Below, piece by piece: positions 18,901 to 27,696 of a stretch of 64,000 bases of DNA. Source of the stretch: Vibrio cyclitrophicus (GTDB lineage: Bacteria > Pseudomonadota > Gammaproteobacteria > Enterobacterales > Vibrionaceae); NCBI GenBank assembly GCA_023206055.1, contig CP065366.1, positions 620,001-684,000 of the forward strand. Direction: 5' to 3'. Made by a program: the position numbers and the translations under genes. A model generated the notes under the pieces. The model was not told the DNA's origin, ran no database searches, and worked only from the letters and a program-made list of their open reading frames with translations. Position 1 is the first letter of the stretch. Every line of letters starts with the position of its first letter.

Positions 18901-20533
18901 TCAGAGACATAACCATACGCTCACGAATCGGGTCGATTGGCGGGTTAGTTACTTGTGCAAACAACTGCTTAAAGTAGTTTGAAAGGTGCTGCGATTGGTG
19001 AGAAAGAATCGCTAGCGGCCAGTCAGCACCCATTGCAGAAAGTGGCTCGTAGCCTGTTTTTGCAAGAGGGAGAATGATTTCGTTTACTTCTTCAGAGCTC
19101 ACACCAAACGATTGTTGTTTGTGAAGCAGTTTCTCTGGAGAAGGTTGGTTAAATTCGTTGCTCGCATCCGGTAGCTTTTTCAAGCTTAGAAGATTCTCTT
19201 CAACCCATTTTTCGTAGGGTTGCGATTTAGCGATACCGTCTTTCACTTCTTCATCAGAAATGATGCGGCCTTGCTCAAGGTCAGCAACGAAGATACGACC
19301 AGGCTGTAGACGACCACGGTATTCAACGTTTTCTGGTGCGATTTCTACTACGCCAGATTCAGACGCCATCACTAGGAAGTCGTCTTTTGTCACGGTGTAG
19401 CGAGAAGGACGCAGGCCGTTACGGTCAAGTGTTGCACCAACTTGAACACCATCGGTGAAACATACTGATGCTGGGCCATCCCATGGTTCCATTACGTTCG
19501 CGTGGTACTGGTAGAACGCGCGACGAGTTGGATCCATGTTTTTGTTTTCTTGCCATGCTTCAGGGATCATCATCATCAATGCGTGTGGCAGAGTACGACC
19601 AGACAGAACCAGAAGCTCAAGTGCCATATCGAAGTTTGATGAATCCGAACTACCTTCTTGACAGATAGGCAGTAGCATGTCGATTTCAGCTTGTGTGAAC
19701 AGATCCGATTCAAGGATCGCTTCACGCGCTTTCATCCAGTTAAGGTTGCCGCGAACCGTATTGATTTCGCCATTATGCGCAATGTAACGGAAAGGCTGAG
19801 CTAGACGCCAACGTGGGAATGTATTGGTAGAGAAGCGAGAGTGTACCAGTGCTAGAGCTGTCACCATGGTTGGATTTTGCAGATCTAGGAAGTACTGAGG
19901 AACTTGTTCTGTTGTTAGCTGACCTTTGTACACCAATGTCTTGTAAGACATAGAGTTGATGTAGAAGTCATCACCAATATTTGACACGCTTTCTAGGCAT
20001 ACACGAACCGTGTAGTTACGTAGAACATACAGTTTGCGTTCAAGCTCTTCAGGTGTAGTACCAGGGCCGCCAGAGATAAATACGTGTTCAAATTGAGGTT
20101 CAGTGCTTAGTGGGTCAGCACCAATCATTGAATTGTCAGTTGGAAGTTCACGGTAACCGATAACTTCTAACTCTAGGCGCTGTGCATTGCGTTCTAGAAT
20201 GTCACGACACTGTGCACGTTTGTGTTCATCTTTAGGGAAAAGTACAACACCAACACCATATTTTTCAAAAGATGGCAGTTTAATTCCAAGCTTTACGGCT
20301 TCTTCTAGTAAGAATTCGTGCGGCTTCTGTAGCAGGATACCTGCACCATCACCAGAACACGGATCGCAGCCTTGGCCGCCACGGTGTTCCATACGTGCAA
20401 GCATATCGAGTGCTTGAGTTACTACATCATGAGATTTGCGATTCTTTAGATGCGCAACAAAACCGATACCACAAGCGTCATGCTCCAATTCAGGAGTATA
20501 CAGACCCTGTGAGTTCTGCTCTTGATCTACCAT
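15986..20533 (-). CDS. gltB: Glutamate synthase large subunit, second cluster
   Basis: Second alpha subunit paralogue, 1515 aa. The amidotransferase nucleophile is the Cys in LEHDACGIGFVAH near residue 21, after a propeptide. Downstream are the FMN domain with the 3Fe-4S motif CIMMRKCHKNTC, the glycine-rich loop GGEDPARF, and the C-terminal beta-helix. It differs clearly from the 9625-14088 copy, including a longer propeptide and a KRKAEAQQAQTEEVEAV tail, so this is an old paralogue or an acquired copy rather than a recent duplication. It is coupled to gltD by a 1-base stop/start overlap. Confidence 0.95.
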   Translation of the reverse strand: MVDQEQNSQGLYTPELEHDACGIGFVAHLKNRKSHDVVTQALDMLARMEHRGGQGCDPCSGDGAGILLQKPHEFLLEEAVKLGIKLPSFEKYGVGVVLFPKDEHKRAQCRDILERNAQRLELEVIGYRELPTDNSMIGADPLSTEPQFEHVFISGGPGTTPEELERKLYVLRNYTVRVCLESVSNIGDDFYINSMSYKTLVYKGQLTTEQVPQYFLDLQNPTMVTALALVHSRFSTNTFPRWRLAQPFRYIAHNGEINTVRGNLNWMKAREAILESDLFTQAEIDMLLPICQEGSSDSSNFDMALELLVLSGRTLPHALMMMIPEAWQENKNMDPTRRAFYQYHANVMEPWDGPASVCFTDGVQVGATLDRNGLRPSRYTVTKDDFLVMASESGVVEIAPENVEYRGRLQPGRIFVADLEQGRIISDEEVKDGIAKSQPYEKWVEENLLSLKKLPDASNEFNQPSPEKLLHKQQSFGVSSEEVNEIILPLAKTGYEPLSAMGADWPLAILSHQSQHLSNYFKQLFAQVTNPPIDPIRERMVMSLNTYLGKDQNLLAETPEHCQKVELESPVLSNSELEKLRAIDNEHLQSKTLDIVFQANGDQGKLERALKRICQYAEDAVIDGYSIILLTDRAVNSNHAAIPAMLAVGAVHHHLIRKGLRAKCDIVVETGDARETHHFATLIGYGANAVNPYLVIETIVELQRTKKLDPNVHPRELFDNYRKGVNGGLLKIFSKMGISTLQSYHGAQIFEALGVSKSVVEKYFTGTVSRIQGLTIDDIAREVLVRHRVGYPAREIPAQILDVGGVYQWKQRGEKHLFNPETISLLQESTRNKDYGQFKKYAKAVDDQGDNAATLRSQLDFIKNPAGSIPLAEVEPIENILKRFATGAMSFGSISHEAHSTLAVAMNRIGAKSNSGEGGEDPARFERKENGDWERSAIKQVASGRFGVTSYYLSNADELQIKMAQGAKPGEGGQLPGDKVDDWIGATRHSTPGVGLISPPPHHDIYSIEDLAQLIYDLKNANRNGRVNVKLVSEAGVGTIASGVAKAKADVVLIAGFDGGTGASPMSSIRHTGLPWELGLAETHQTLLKNGLRNRIVVQSDGQMKTPRDLAVATLLGAEEWGVATAALVVEGCIMMRKCHKNTCPVGIATQNKTLRERFDGRVEDVVTFFQYMAEGLREVMAELGFRSIDEMVGQSHKLKVRDDIGHWKYKNLDLTPVLHIEQARAEDGIYNQTTQNHNLEDVLDRKLIQAAIPALEKGEAVTAQFPIINTDRSAGTMLSNEISKVYKDQGLPQPMNVKFHGSAGQSFGAFLAKGVKFEVEGDANDYWGKGLSGGTLVLYPDAKSTIVAEDNIVVGNVCFYGATSGESFIRGMAGERFCVRNSGAKVVVEGVGDHGCEYMTGGAAIILGSTGRNFAAGMSGGVAYVWDKAGDFETKLNAELVDLDPIEQEDKDLLLDMLTKHVGFTGSEVAQSFLDNFEASVASLVKVMPRDYKAVLEKRKAEAQQAQTEEVEAV

Positions 20534-21063
20534 AGATACATCCTTCCAGTTAAATCTAGGCGCAACTTATTTGTATAAAGTTAGCCTTGTCCTTTTATAT
20601 TTATGGGTCTAAACCTGCCTATGCTGGCGGTTTGAATCCTTTCCGTATCTCGCAGGAAAAGTATTGCGAGAAAAACAATCCTTAGTGATACCTGTTTATT
20701 TTTAACCACAAACTAGTGGTTTATATAGGTGGGAGTTAGATATCACCGACTTATTAGCAAGTTTTCGTTGTAAGTAAATACTCAAAAATAGCCAATATGT
20801 GTAAGTATCCTACAATTTTGTCTAGGCGAATTGCAATGAAAGTTGACCCATGTAGACCATTTTTTTCGTTTTATTTTGAATTTAATGCCTAACAAATGTG
20901 CAACATTAGGCAAATAGAGCCGATTTTTTGCATGTTTATTGATATTTGTTAGGTTGCTCGCAAAAAGCCTTGAGTAAACTAATTGGTCGAATTTTGCAGG
21001 GATGTAATTTTTTTTCAAAAAAAGACTGATATTCATTCTTATTTACTTGAGTGCTTTGAAAAT
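20534..21063. other. Intergenic region between gltB and yhcC
   Basis: AT-rich, 530 bp, between divergent genes. It must hold the promoters of the second gltBD operon (minus) and of yhcC (plus). The short minus-strand reading frame across it is AT-driven, has no clear ribosome-binding site and is not accepted. No RNA gene is recognised. Confidence 0.5.
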
Positions 21064-22017
21064 ATGCAATTACACGAGTTGGTCAATACTATCGGCCAAG
21101 ACCTTCAACGTCGTTATGGCGAGAAGGTTCACAAGCTGACGCTTCATGGTGGTTTCAGCTGCCCAAACCGAGATGGGACAATTGGCCGTGGAGGCTGTAC
21201 GTTTTGTAACGTGGCTTCCTTTGTCGACGAACAAACTCAAATTCAAAGTATTGCTGACCAGCTAAAAGACCGTGCGGGTGAGATAGCTCGTGCCAAGAAG
21301 TACCTTGCTTACTTTCAGGCTTACACCAGCACTTATGCTGAGGTGCAAGTGCTCAAGAATATGTATGAAGAGGCGCTAAAAGCACCCGGCGCAGAGATCG
21401 TCGGCCTTTGTGTTGGCACACGACCAGACTGTGTACCTGATGCGGTGTTGGATCTGTTAGCGGGCTACGTTAAACAAGGCTATGAGATTTGGCTAGAGCT
21501 TGGCCTGCAAACCGCCAATGATAAAACCCTCAAGCTAATTAACCGCGGCCACGATTTTGCAGTGTATGAAACGATCACCAAACGCGCCCGCGCTTTAGGT
21601 ATCAAGGTGTGTACTCACCTGATTGTTGGCCTACCAAAAGAAACTAAAGCGGATAACCTTGAAACCTTAGATAAGGTATTAGCGGTTGGCACCGATGGTA
21701 TTAAGCTGCACGGCCTTCATATAGTAGAGGGCAGTACTATGGCTAAGGCGTGGAAGGCAGGAAAGCTAGAAGCACCAAGCCTTGAAGAGTACATTGATAT
21801 CGCGAGTGAGATCATTCAACGCACGCCTGCCGATGTGGTTTATCACCGTGTTTCTTCAGCGGCGAGACGCCCAACGTTACTCTCTCCTTTATGGTGTGAA
21901 AACCGCTGGTTAGCGATGACTGAAATAGGTCGTTCGCTCGATAAAACCGGTGCTCAAGGCATCAAAGCTGGCTCTGCATTCGAGTACACATTGCCTGTTT
22001 TAAACGCAGCCAATTAA
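21064..22017 (+). CDS. yhcC: Radical SAM protein, YhcC family
   Basis: Radical SAM enzyme of the TIGR01212/YhcC family, 317 aa from the ATG at 21064 (MQLHELVNTIGQDLQRRYGE). The frame is open further upstream, but family members start here. The cluster-binding cysteines lie in CPNRDGTIGRGGCTFCN, and the SAM-domain stretches ELGLQTANDKTLKLINRGHD and HLIVGLPKETK follow. The C-terminus has RRPTLLSPLWCENRW. Its substrate is not known to me. E. coli has the same neighbourhood (gltB divergent from yhcC, then arcB), which supports the assignment. Confidence 0.92.
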   Translation: MQLHELVNTIGQDLQRRYGEKVHKLTLHGGFSCPNRDGTIGRGGCTFCNVASFVDEQTQIQSIADQLKDRAGEIARAKKYLAYFQAYTSTYAEVQVLKNMYEEALKAPGAEIVGLCVGTRPDCVPDAVLDLLAGYVKQGYEIWLELGLQTANDKTLKLINRGHDFAVYETITKRARALGIKVCTHLIVGLPKETKADNLETLDKVLAVGTDGIKLHGLHIVEGSTMAKAWKAGKLEAPSLEEYIDIASEIIQRTPADVVYHRVSSAARRPTLLSPLWCENRWLAMTEIGRSLDKTGAQGIKAGSAFEYTLPVLNAAN

Positions 22018-22108
22018 TAGAAATGGGTGACTGTAGGTAACAGCAGATAAAACCAACAAATAGTGGTAACATTTCCCTCACAGATTTTAAGGTATAGATT
22101 GAGAGTAA

Positions 22109-23860
22109 ATGGAACTGGTAATGACTTGGTTGTGGGACAGGGCGTATGGCTACGGTATTTATATCGTTGTTGCATTGCTGATTGCTCTCATCTGCTGGCA
22201 TCTCTATTCTCGTTATCAGTCACATATCGAAACGCTTCTACTTGCTACCCCGTCGCCACTCTACTTTGTTGATGTTCGAAGTGGCGAAATACTCTATGCC
22301 AATCGCCAAGCCATGCAGTTGCTTGGTATCCGCCAAATCGGCGTTAATTTTCGCTTTCCTACCGTGGAAAGTGAGAACAGCTTTCGTCACTACTTAACCA
22401 ATCACATCAACTCTCGATCCTTCGATCAGGTTTCCCTGTGGGCGCTTTCTGAATTTGAGTCGTTTAAGATCAACCTCGTCGGTCGTAAGATTCATTTTCG
22501 AAATAAACAGACTTGGATGATTCACGCCTCACCTTATAAGAACACCAACGAAGAACTGTCCCAAGAAGTTCGGGAACTGAATGTTGCTCGTACCGCTTTG
22601 GACTCTTTGTCTGAGCTGATCTACGTGAAAGATCAAAAGGGTGAGTTGGTCGCGAGTAATCGTTCGTTTAAAAAGTTTTGGAACGGTCGCCCAGAAGAGG
22701 GCACCTTGAGTGTTTCTGGTGGCGCATTGAAAGGCCGTGTTAGTGAACGTTCGTGGACAACCGATCAGGACGGAAAAGGGTGTTTGCTCGAAACCTATCA
22801 AAGTGTACTTCTTTCCCAAGATGGAGAAACCATCGGCACGCTCTCTATTAGCCATGATGTGACCGATTGGTATGACATGCAGCAGAAACTGCGTGGCGAA
22901 ATGGAGAAGCGCAAAGATACCGAAGTGGCACTTGCACAGCGTGACACCATCTTGCAGAACATCTTGGAAGCGAGTCCAGACTCGATTGGTATCTTCAACG
23001 AAAACATGGTTTATCAAGCGTGTAATAAGCCGTTTGTGGCGGCGCTTGGTATCTCTGAGGTCAGTGATTTAGTGGGTAAGCGCCTGCAAGATGTCGTGCC
23101 TAATAGTATGTATATGCGTATCTCAGACACCGATCATCAAGTGCTCCATCATGGTAAATCGTTACGATATATCGATAAGGTGGTCTCCAGTGATGGAGAG
23201 TACACTTGGTATGATGTTGTGAAATCACCGTTTAGAGATCCAGCATCAAGTACTAATGGTGTGTTGATTATGGCACGTGATATCACCGAACGTTACCTTG
23301 CAGAGCAGAAACTTGAAGAAGCCAACCTTGAGCTTGAACGTCTCAGCTTTATGGACAGCTTGACCCAGGTTTCTAACCGACGTCGTTTTGATGAACAGCT
23401 CTCTACACTGTGGCATTATCATGTGCGTGAGAAGTTGCCACTGACGATCATGCTGTGTGATATCGACTTCTTTAAAGGCTACAACGACTTTTACGGACAC
23501 CAACAAGGCGATGATGCTTTGATTCAGGTTTCGCAGGCATTTAAGCAGGTGTTGAATCGTTCATCTGATTGTGTAGCTCGTTATGGTGGCGAAGAGTTCG
23601 GCTTTATTCTGCCAAATACAACGACCGAAGGTGCTCAGCTGGTGGCACAGCGTATCCATGATGAAGTCCTTAAATTGGAGTTGGATCATAAGAAGTCGTC
23701 GGTCTCTGAATTCATCACGGTGAGTATTGGTATTATCTCTTACATCCCTACACCTGATGATGAAATGGAGTCGGCCGTTGCCTTAGCTGATAGTGCGCTG
23801 TATCAAGCGAAATCAGACGGTCGCAACCGTTCAATGGTGCATCCATACTCAATTCGCTAA
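22109..23860 (+). CDS. Membrane-anchored PAS-GGDEF diguanylate cyclase
   Basis: Predicted c-di-GMP synthase, 583 aa. One N-terminal membrane helix (about residues 15-36) is followed by a PAS-like region (40-145), a second (160-265) and a third (285-400; PSDIG-type start, DITERYLAEQKLEEANLEL linker). The C-terminal GGDEF domain has GGEEF at residues 493-497. An RxxD product-inhibition site (RSSD, 484-487) sits exactly five residues before it, so both catalysis and feedback inhibition look intact. The gene sits between yhcC and arcB, next to a redox sensor, but the PAS ligand is unknown. An alternative ATG lies four codons in. Confidence 0.9.
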   Translation: MELVMTWLWDRAYGYGIYIVVALLIALICWHLYSRYQSHIETLLLATPSPLYFVDVRSGEILYANRQAMQLLGIRQIGVNFRFPTVESENSFRHYLTNHINSRSFDQVSLWALSEFESFKINLVGRKIHFRNKQTWMIHASPYKNTNEELSQEVRELNVARTALDSLSELIYVKDQKGELVASNRSFKKFWNGRPEEGTLSVSGGALKGRVSERSWTTDQDGKGCLLETYQSVLLSQDGETIGTLSISHDVTDWYDMQQKLRGEMEKRKDTEVALAQRDTILQNILEASPDSIGIFNENMVYQACNKPFVAALGISEVSDLVGKRLQDVVPNSMYMRISDTDHQVLHHGKSLRYIDKVVSSDGEYTWYDVVKSPFRDPASSTNGVLIMARDITERYLAEQKLEEANLELERLSFMDSLTQVSNRRRFDEQLSTLWHYHVREKLPLTIMLCDIDFFKGYNDFYGHQQGDDALIQVSQAFKQVLNRSSDCVARYGGEEFGFILPNTTTEGAQLVAQRIHDEVLKLELDHKKSSVSEFITVSIGIISYIPTPDDEMESAVALADSALYQAKSDGRNRSMVHPYSIR

Positions 23861-24034
23861 CTCTATAAAATTGGCAATTTGATTATCCCCGGCTATTTTT
23901 GCTTGGTTAGTATTTGTATTGGTTAATTAACCTTCGAAATTACCGCTGAACACTTGCTGCGTGTGATGTAGCTAGCTTACCTCCTATCTTCAAACAGGGT
24001 AGAATGTTGCTAGTCTTATCGCATGGAGCGCTAA

Positions 24035-26404
24035 ATGAAACCCATGAAAAATCTTGCCCAGTATTACGTGGATCTACTCGTAAAACTGGGGATTGTCCGC
24101 TTTTCTATCTTACTCGCCCTAGCGCTTGTTGCCCTCGCTGTTGTTGTGCAAGTCGGTATCACGCTCGCACTCAAAGGCAATGTTGATGATATCGACATTG
24201 TCCGTTCAGTTTTCTTCGGTTTAGTGATCACGCCTTGGGCGGTTTATTTCCTATCTGTGGTCGTAGACCAGCTGGAAGAGTCTCGTCAAAGGTTAGCGAA
24301 ATTGGTCTCTAAACTTGGCGATATGCGTGAACGAGACCAAGAGCTCAATAATAAAATGCAGCTTAATATTGAGAAGCTTAATCAAGAAATTGAAGAGCGT
24401 GAAAAGGCGGAAGAAGCGCGTGCAGAAGCAATGCAAGATCTCGAGAACGAGGTGTTCCAGCGCGAGCGAACCCAACTTGAACTAGCAGAACGTACGGCTC
24501 TACTTCGCTCGTTTATCGATGCTTCTCCTGATCTTATCTACTATCGTAATGAAGATGGTGTGTTCTCTGGTTGTAACCGTGCGGTTGAAGAGCTCACTGG
24601 TAAAACAGAAAAAGAGCTAGTTGGTTTAACGCCTTGGGATGTCTACAGCAAAGAGGTCGCTCAACAAGTTGTTGAAACAGATAAGAAGGTATTTTCCGAC
24701 AACCAAGCCCTGACTTACGACCAATGGCTTGAATATCCAGATGGCCGTAAGAGCTACTTTGAACTGCGTAAAGTGCCTTTCTACAGTAAGGATGGTCGTC
24801 ATTTGGGCTTAGTCGGTTTTGGCCGAGATATTACCGAACGCAAAGAGCATCAAGAATCGCTAGAAAAAGCCAGTCGCGATAAGACCACCTTTATCTCAAC
24901 CATTAGCCACGAATTAAGAACACCGCTTAACGGCATCATTGGTTTGAGCCGTATGCTGCTCGATAGCCAATTGACCACTGAGCAACGTAAACAGATGCAA
25001 ACCATCAAGGTAAGCGCGGTGACACTGGGTAATATCTTTAACGATATTATCGACATGGATAAGTTCGACCGCCGTAAGCTTGAACTCTTCCCAACCCCTA
25101 TCAATTTTGAAGATTTCGTTGTCGAGATCGAAAGTATCTCTGCATTGATGGCCGAGCAGAAAGGATTGAGATTCGATCTAGAAAGGTTGTCTGATCTTCC
25201 TGCTGCTGTTGAGGTGGATGGTACTCGTCTTAGACAGGTACTGTGGAACCTTGTTAGTAACGCCATGAAGTTCACCAAAGATGGCGGTGTGGTGATGACA
25301 GTCAGCGCCGACATTGATGGTGACTTTGCCAACATTACGATGGAAGTGGAAGATACTGGTATTGGTATCCCTGAAAGTGAAATCGAGAAGATCTTCGCGA
25401 TGTATTATCAGGTGAAGTCGGGAACGGACAACTTACACGCTGTCGGTACCGGAATTGGTCTTGCTGTATCTCAACAGCTGATCAATATGATGGATGGCCA
25501 CATTGAAGTCACCAGTGAAGAGGGCTTTGGTAGTACCTTTACGGTTTCGATTCGAGTTCCAGTGAATCACGATACTCAAGCTCTGATCAAAACACCAAGA
25601 AAGCAGTCGAACCTTAAGATCTTTATGGTCGAAGATATTGAACTCAATATCACAGTGGCTCGTTCTCTACTTGAAAGCCTTGGCCATGAAGTGACAGTAG
25701 TGATGACAGGCAAAGAGGCACAAATTGCTTTTAATCCTGAAGACTATGACTTGGTATTACTGGATATCCAACTGCCAGACATGACTGGTTTCGATATTGC
25801 CCAATATTACCGCGAGAAATACAGCCAGCTACCGCCTTTAGTCGCATTAACGGCGAACGTATTAAGCAACAAGCAAGAGTATTTCCAGAAAGGCATGGAC
25901 GAAGCGATCAGTAAACCGCTATCAGTTCGGGCTATCCAAGATGTAATCAGCGAACTTATCGAAGATGCACCAAAGGTTATTGAAAAAGTAGCACGCACGG
26001 ATAAGGTAGAGAGCATTGATAAAGTCGACGCGAGCAAGCCTGTTCTTTCAGCGATTGATACCACTTTGCTTGATATTGATATGCTAGAGTCTTATGTTGA
26101 CATTGTTGGACCGAAACCGGTTTTGGATAGCATCACAATGTTTGAAGATATGATGCCGGAGTATATGGAAATATTGAACTCCAACATGGTCGCGAAAGAC
26201 CAAGCCAGTATCGCTTCTGAGGCGCACAAGATTAAAGGCGCGGCAGGTTCTATTGGTTTGAAACGCATACAGCAAGTTGCTCAGAAAGCTCAGTCTCCAG
26301 ATATGCCTGCTTGGTGGGAGAATATTTCAGACTGGGTCGATGAAATTAATAACGAATACCAGAATGACATTGAAGTCCTAAAAAGTTGGTTAAACCAAAG
26401 GTAG
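24035..26404 (+). CDS. arcB: Anaerobic respiration control sensor kinase ArcB
   Basis: Tripartite hybrid histidine kinase of the Arc system, 789 aa. It has two N-terminal membrane helices (about 22-45 and 58-77), a coiled-coil linker (80-150) and a PAS domain (155-265). The H1 kinase domain has His292 (STISHELRTPLNG), the receiver has Asp577 (VLLDIQLPDMTG), and the HPt domain has His731 (SEAHKIKGAAGS). Redox Cys180 of E. coli ArcB is conserved (VFSGCNRAV). The position of Cys241 is tyrosine (GRKSYFELRKVP). A small lipoprotein gene follows 7 bp later, and arcA faces it. Confidence 0.96.
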   Translation: MKPMKNLAQYYVDLLVKLGIVRFSILLALALVALAVVVQVGITLALKGNVDDIDIVRSVFFGLVITPWAVYFLSVVVDQLEESRQRLAKLVSKLGDMRERDQELNNKMQLNIEKLNQEIEEREKAEEARAEAMQDLENEVFQRERTQLELAERTALLRSFIDASPDLIYYRNEDGVFSGCNRAVEELTGKTEKELVGLTPWDVYSKEVAQQVVETDKKVFSDNQALTYDQWLEYPDGRKSYFELRKVPFYSKDGRHLGLVGFGRDITERKEHQESLEKASRDKTTFISTISHELRTPLNGIIGLSRMLLDSQLTTEQRKQMQTIKVSAVTLGNIFNDIIDMDKFDRRKLELFPTPINFEDFVVEIESISALMAEQKGLRFDLERLSDLPAAVEVDGTRLRQVLWNLVSNAMKFTKDGGVVMTVSADIDGDFANITMEVEDTGIGIPESEIEKIFAMYYQVKSGTDNLHAVGTGIGLAVSQQLINMMDGHIEVTSEEGFGSTFTVSIRVPVNHDTQALIKTPRKQSNLKIFMVEDIELNITVARSLLESLGHEVTVVMTGKEAQIAFNPEDYDLVLLDIQLPDMTGFDIAQYYREKYSQLPPLVALTANVLSNKQEYFQKGMDEAISKPLSVRAIQDVISELIEDAPKVIEKVARTDKVESIDKVDASKPVLSAIDTTLLDIDMLESYVDIVGPKPVLDSITMFEDMMPEYMEILNSNMVAKDQASIASEAHKIKGAAGSIGLKRIQQVAQKAQSPDMPAWWENISDWVDEINNEYQNDIEVLKSWLNQR

Positions 26405-26411
26405 AAGAATA

Positions 26412-26855
26412 ATGAAAAAATTAGCATTCGCCGCATGCGTAGTGGCATTAGCAGGTTGTTCTGCACCGCAAGTAGAATGGCAGCAAGGTAACCAAGTTGA
26501 AGTATCTGCAACGACAGTAACAATGAAAAGCAATCTTTGGCACAACAAGATGCCAACGATTGGAGAGACTCAAGATAAGACACTGCATGGTGCTATCTAC
26601 CTAGAATCAGACTCAGAGCTGCCAGCAACGCTAGCGGTTGAAAGCGTTACGGTAAAACAGGGTGCAGATACCTTGTTAGTGACGGCTGACGATCTTGATT
26701 TAAGAACGCACAGTGAAACTCAGTGGGAAGTCGCTTTTGTGTGGCAGCTAGAGATCGACAGTGACAAGCCTGTTGATGTTGCGGTTGAACTGAAAGATGG
26801 CGAAACCGTGAAGTGGCTGGTGGAGAAAGACGTTAAGGTTGATACGGTTTACTAA
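26412..26855 (+). CDS. Small predicted lipoprotein downstream of arcB
   Basis: A 147-aa protein with a lipoprotein signal peptide (MKKLAFAACVVALAGCSA; lipobox ALAGC, Cys at 16). The rest is rich in beta-strand-like sequence (VEWQQGNQVEVSATTVTMK; WEVAFVWQLEIDSDKPVDVA) and acidic. I do not recognise the family. It starts 7 bp after arcB, so it is very likely co-transcribed, and it ends at a bidirectional terminator shared with arcA. Confidence 0.8.
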   Translation: MKKLAFAACVVALAGCSAPQVEWQQGNQVEVSATTVTMKSNLWHNKMPTIGETQDKTLHGAIYLESDSELPATLAVESVTVKQGADTLLVTADDLDLRTHSETQWEVAFVWQLEIDSDKPVDVAVELKDGETVKWLVEKDVKVDTVY

Positions 26856-26877
26856 ACCTTGCCCAATTTAGAACAAC

Positions 26878-26912
26878 AAAAAAGGGAGAATGCGTTGGCA
26901 TTCTCCCTTTTT
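26878..26912. terminator. Bidirectional terminator between the arcB and arcA units
   Basis: Hairpin GGGAGAATGC-gttg-GCATTCTCCC with an A run before and a T run after. It serves both convergent units. Confidence 0.93.
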
Positions 26913-26979
26913 AATAACTATTGATTGCGCTTCTACTGTTAAATCACTAAGTGCTAAACGGCTAGAAACGCGAATCGAA

Positions 26980-27696
26980 TTAGTCTTCTAGGTCACCACA
27001 AAAGCGGTAGCCTTCACCGTGAATCGTTGCGATGATTTCTGGCGTACCAGAAACAGATTCAAAGTGCTTACGAATACGACGGATTGTTACGTCTACAGTA
27101 CGATCGTGTGGCTTAAGCTCACGGCCAGTCATCTTCTTAAGAAGGTCTGCACGTGTTTGGATTTTACCTGGGTTCTCACAGAAGTGAAGTAGAGCACGGA
27201 ACTCTGAACGAGGTAGCTTGTAGCCTTCGCCATCTGGGCTAACCAGAGAACGACTGTTGATATCTAGTACCCAACCGTTGAATTCGTACTTCTCAACGCT
27301 ACGCTTCTCTTCTTGAACAGAGCTTGTGCTCATTGAACGGTTCAGAAGGTTGCGTGCACGGATAGTCAGTTCACGAGGGTTGAAAGGCTTAGTGATGTAG
27401 TCATCAGCACCGATCTCTAGGCCAAGGATCTTATCGACTTCATTATCACGACCCGTTAAGAACATAAGCGCTACATTTGCTTGCTCACGTAGTTCACGCG
27501 CAAGTAGTAGGCCATTCTTACCTGGAAGGTTGATGTCCATAATTACAAGGTTAACTTGGTTGTCAGATAGCACTTGGTGCATCTCTTCACCGTCGCTAGC
27601 CTCAAAAACAGCATATCCCTCTGCTTCAAAAATACTCTTTAGAGTGTTACGAGTTACTTGCTCATCTTCAACGATAAGAATCTGCGGGGTTTGCAT
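26980..27696 (-). CDS. arcA: Response regulator ArcA
   Basis: Response regulator of the Arc two-component system, which represses aerobic metabolism under low oxygen. I start at the ATG at 27696 (MQTPQILIVEDEQVTRNTLK, 238 aa); the longer upstream frame has no family support. The receiver domain has Asp10-Glu11, phospho-accepting Asp54 (VIMDINLPGKNG) and Lys in YITKPFNPREL. The C-terminal OmpR-type winged helix ends in RTVDVTIRRIRKHFE and HGEGYRFCG. It faces arcB across the shared terminator, so sensor and regulator are neighbours here, unlike in E. coli where the genes are far apart. Confidence 0.97.
   Translation of the reverse strand: MQTPQILIVEDEQVTRNTLKSIFEAEGYAVFEASDGEEMHQVLSDNQVNLVIMDINLPGKNGLLLARELREQANVALMFLTGRDNEVDKILGLEIGADDYITKPFNPRELTIRARNLLNRSMSTSSVQEEKRSVEKYEFNGWVLDINSRSLVSPDGEGYKLPRSEFRALLHFCENPGKIQTRADLLKKMTGRELKPHDRTVDVTIRRIRKHFESVSGTPEIIATIHGEGYRFCGDLED

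Noticed and set aside
20782..21036. 84-codon minus-strand frame in the gltB-yhcC gap
   Set aside because: AT-driven frame without SD, crossing the likely yhcC promoter and start.
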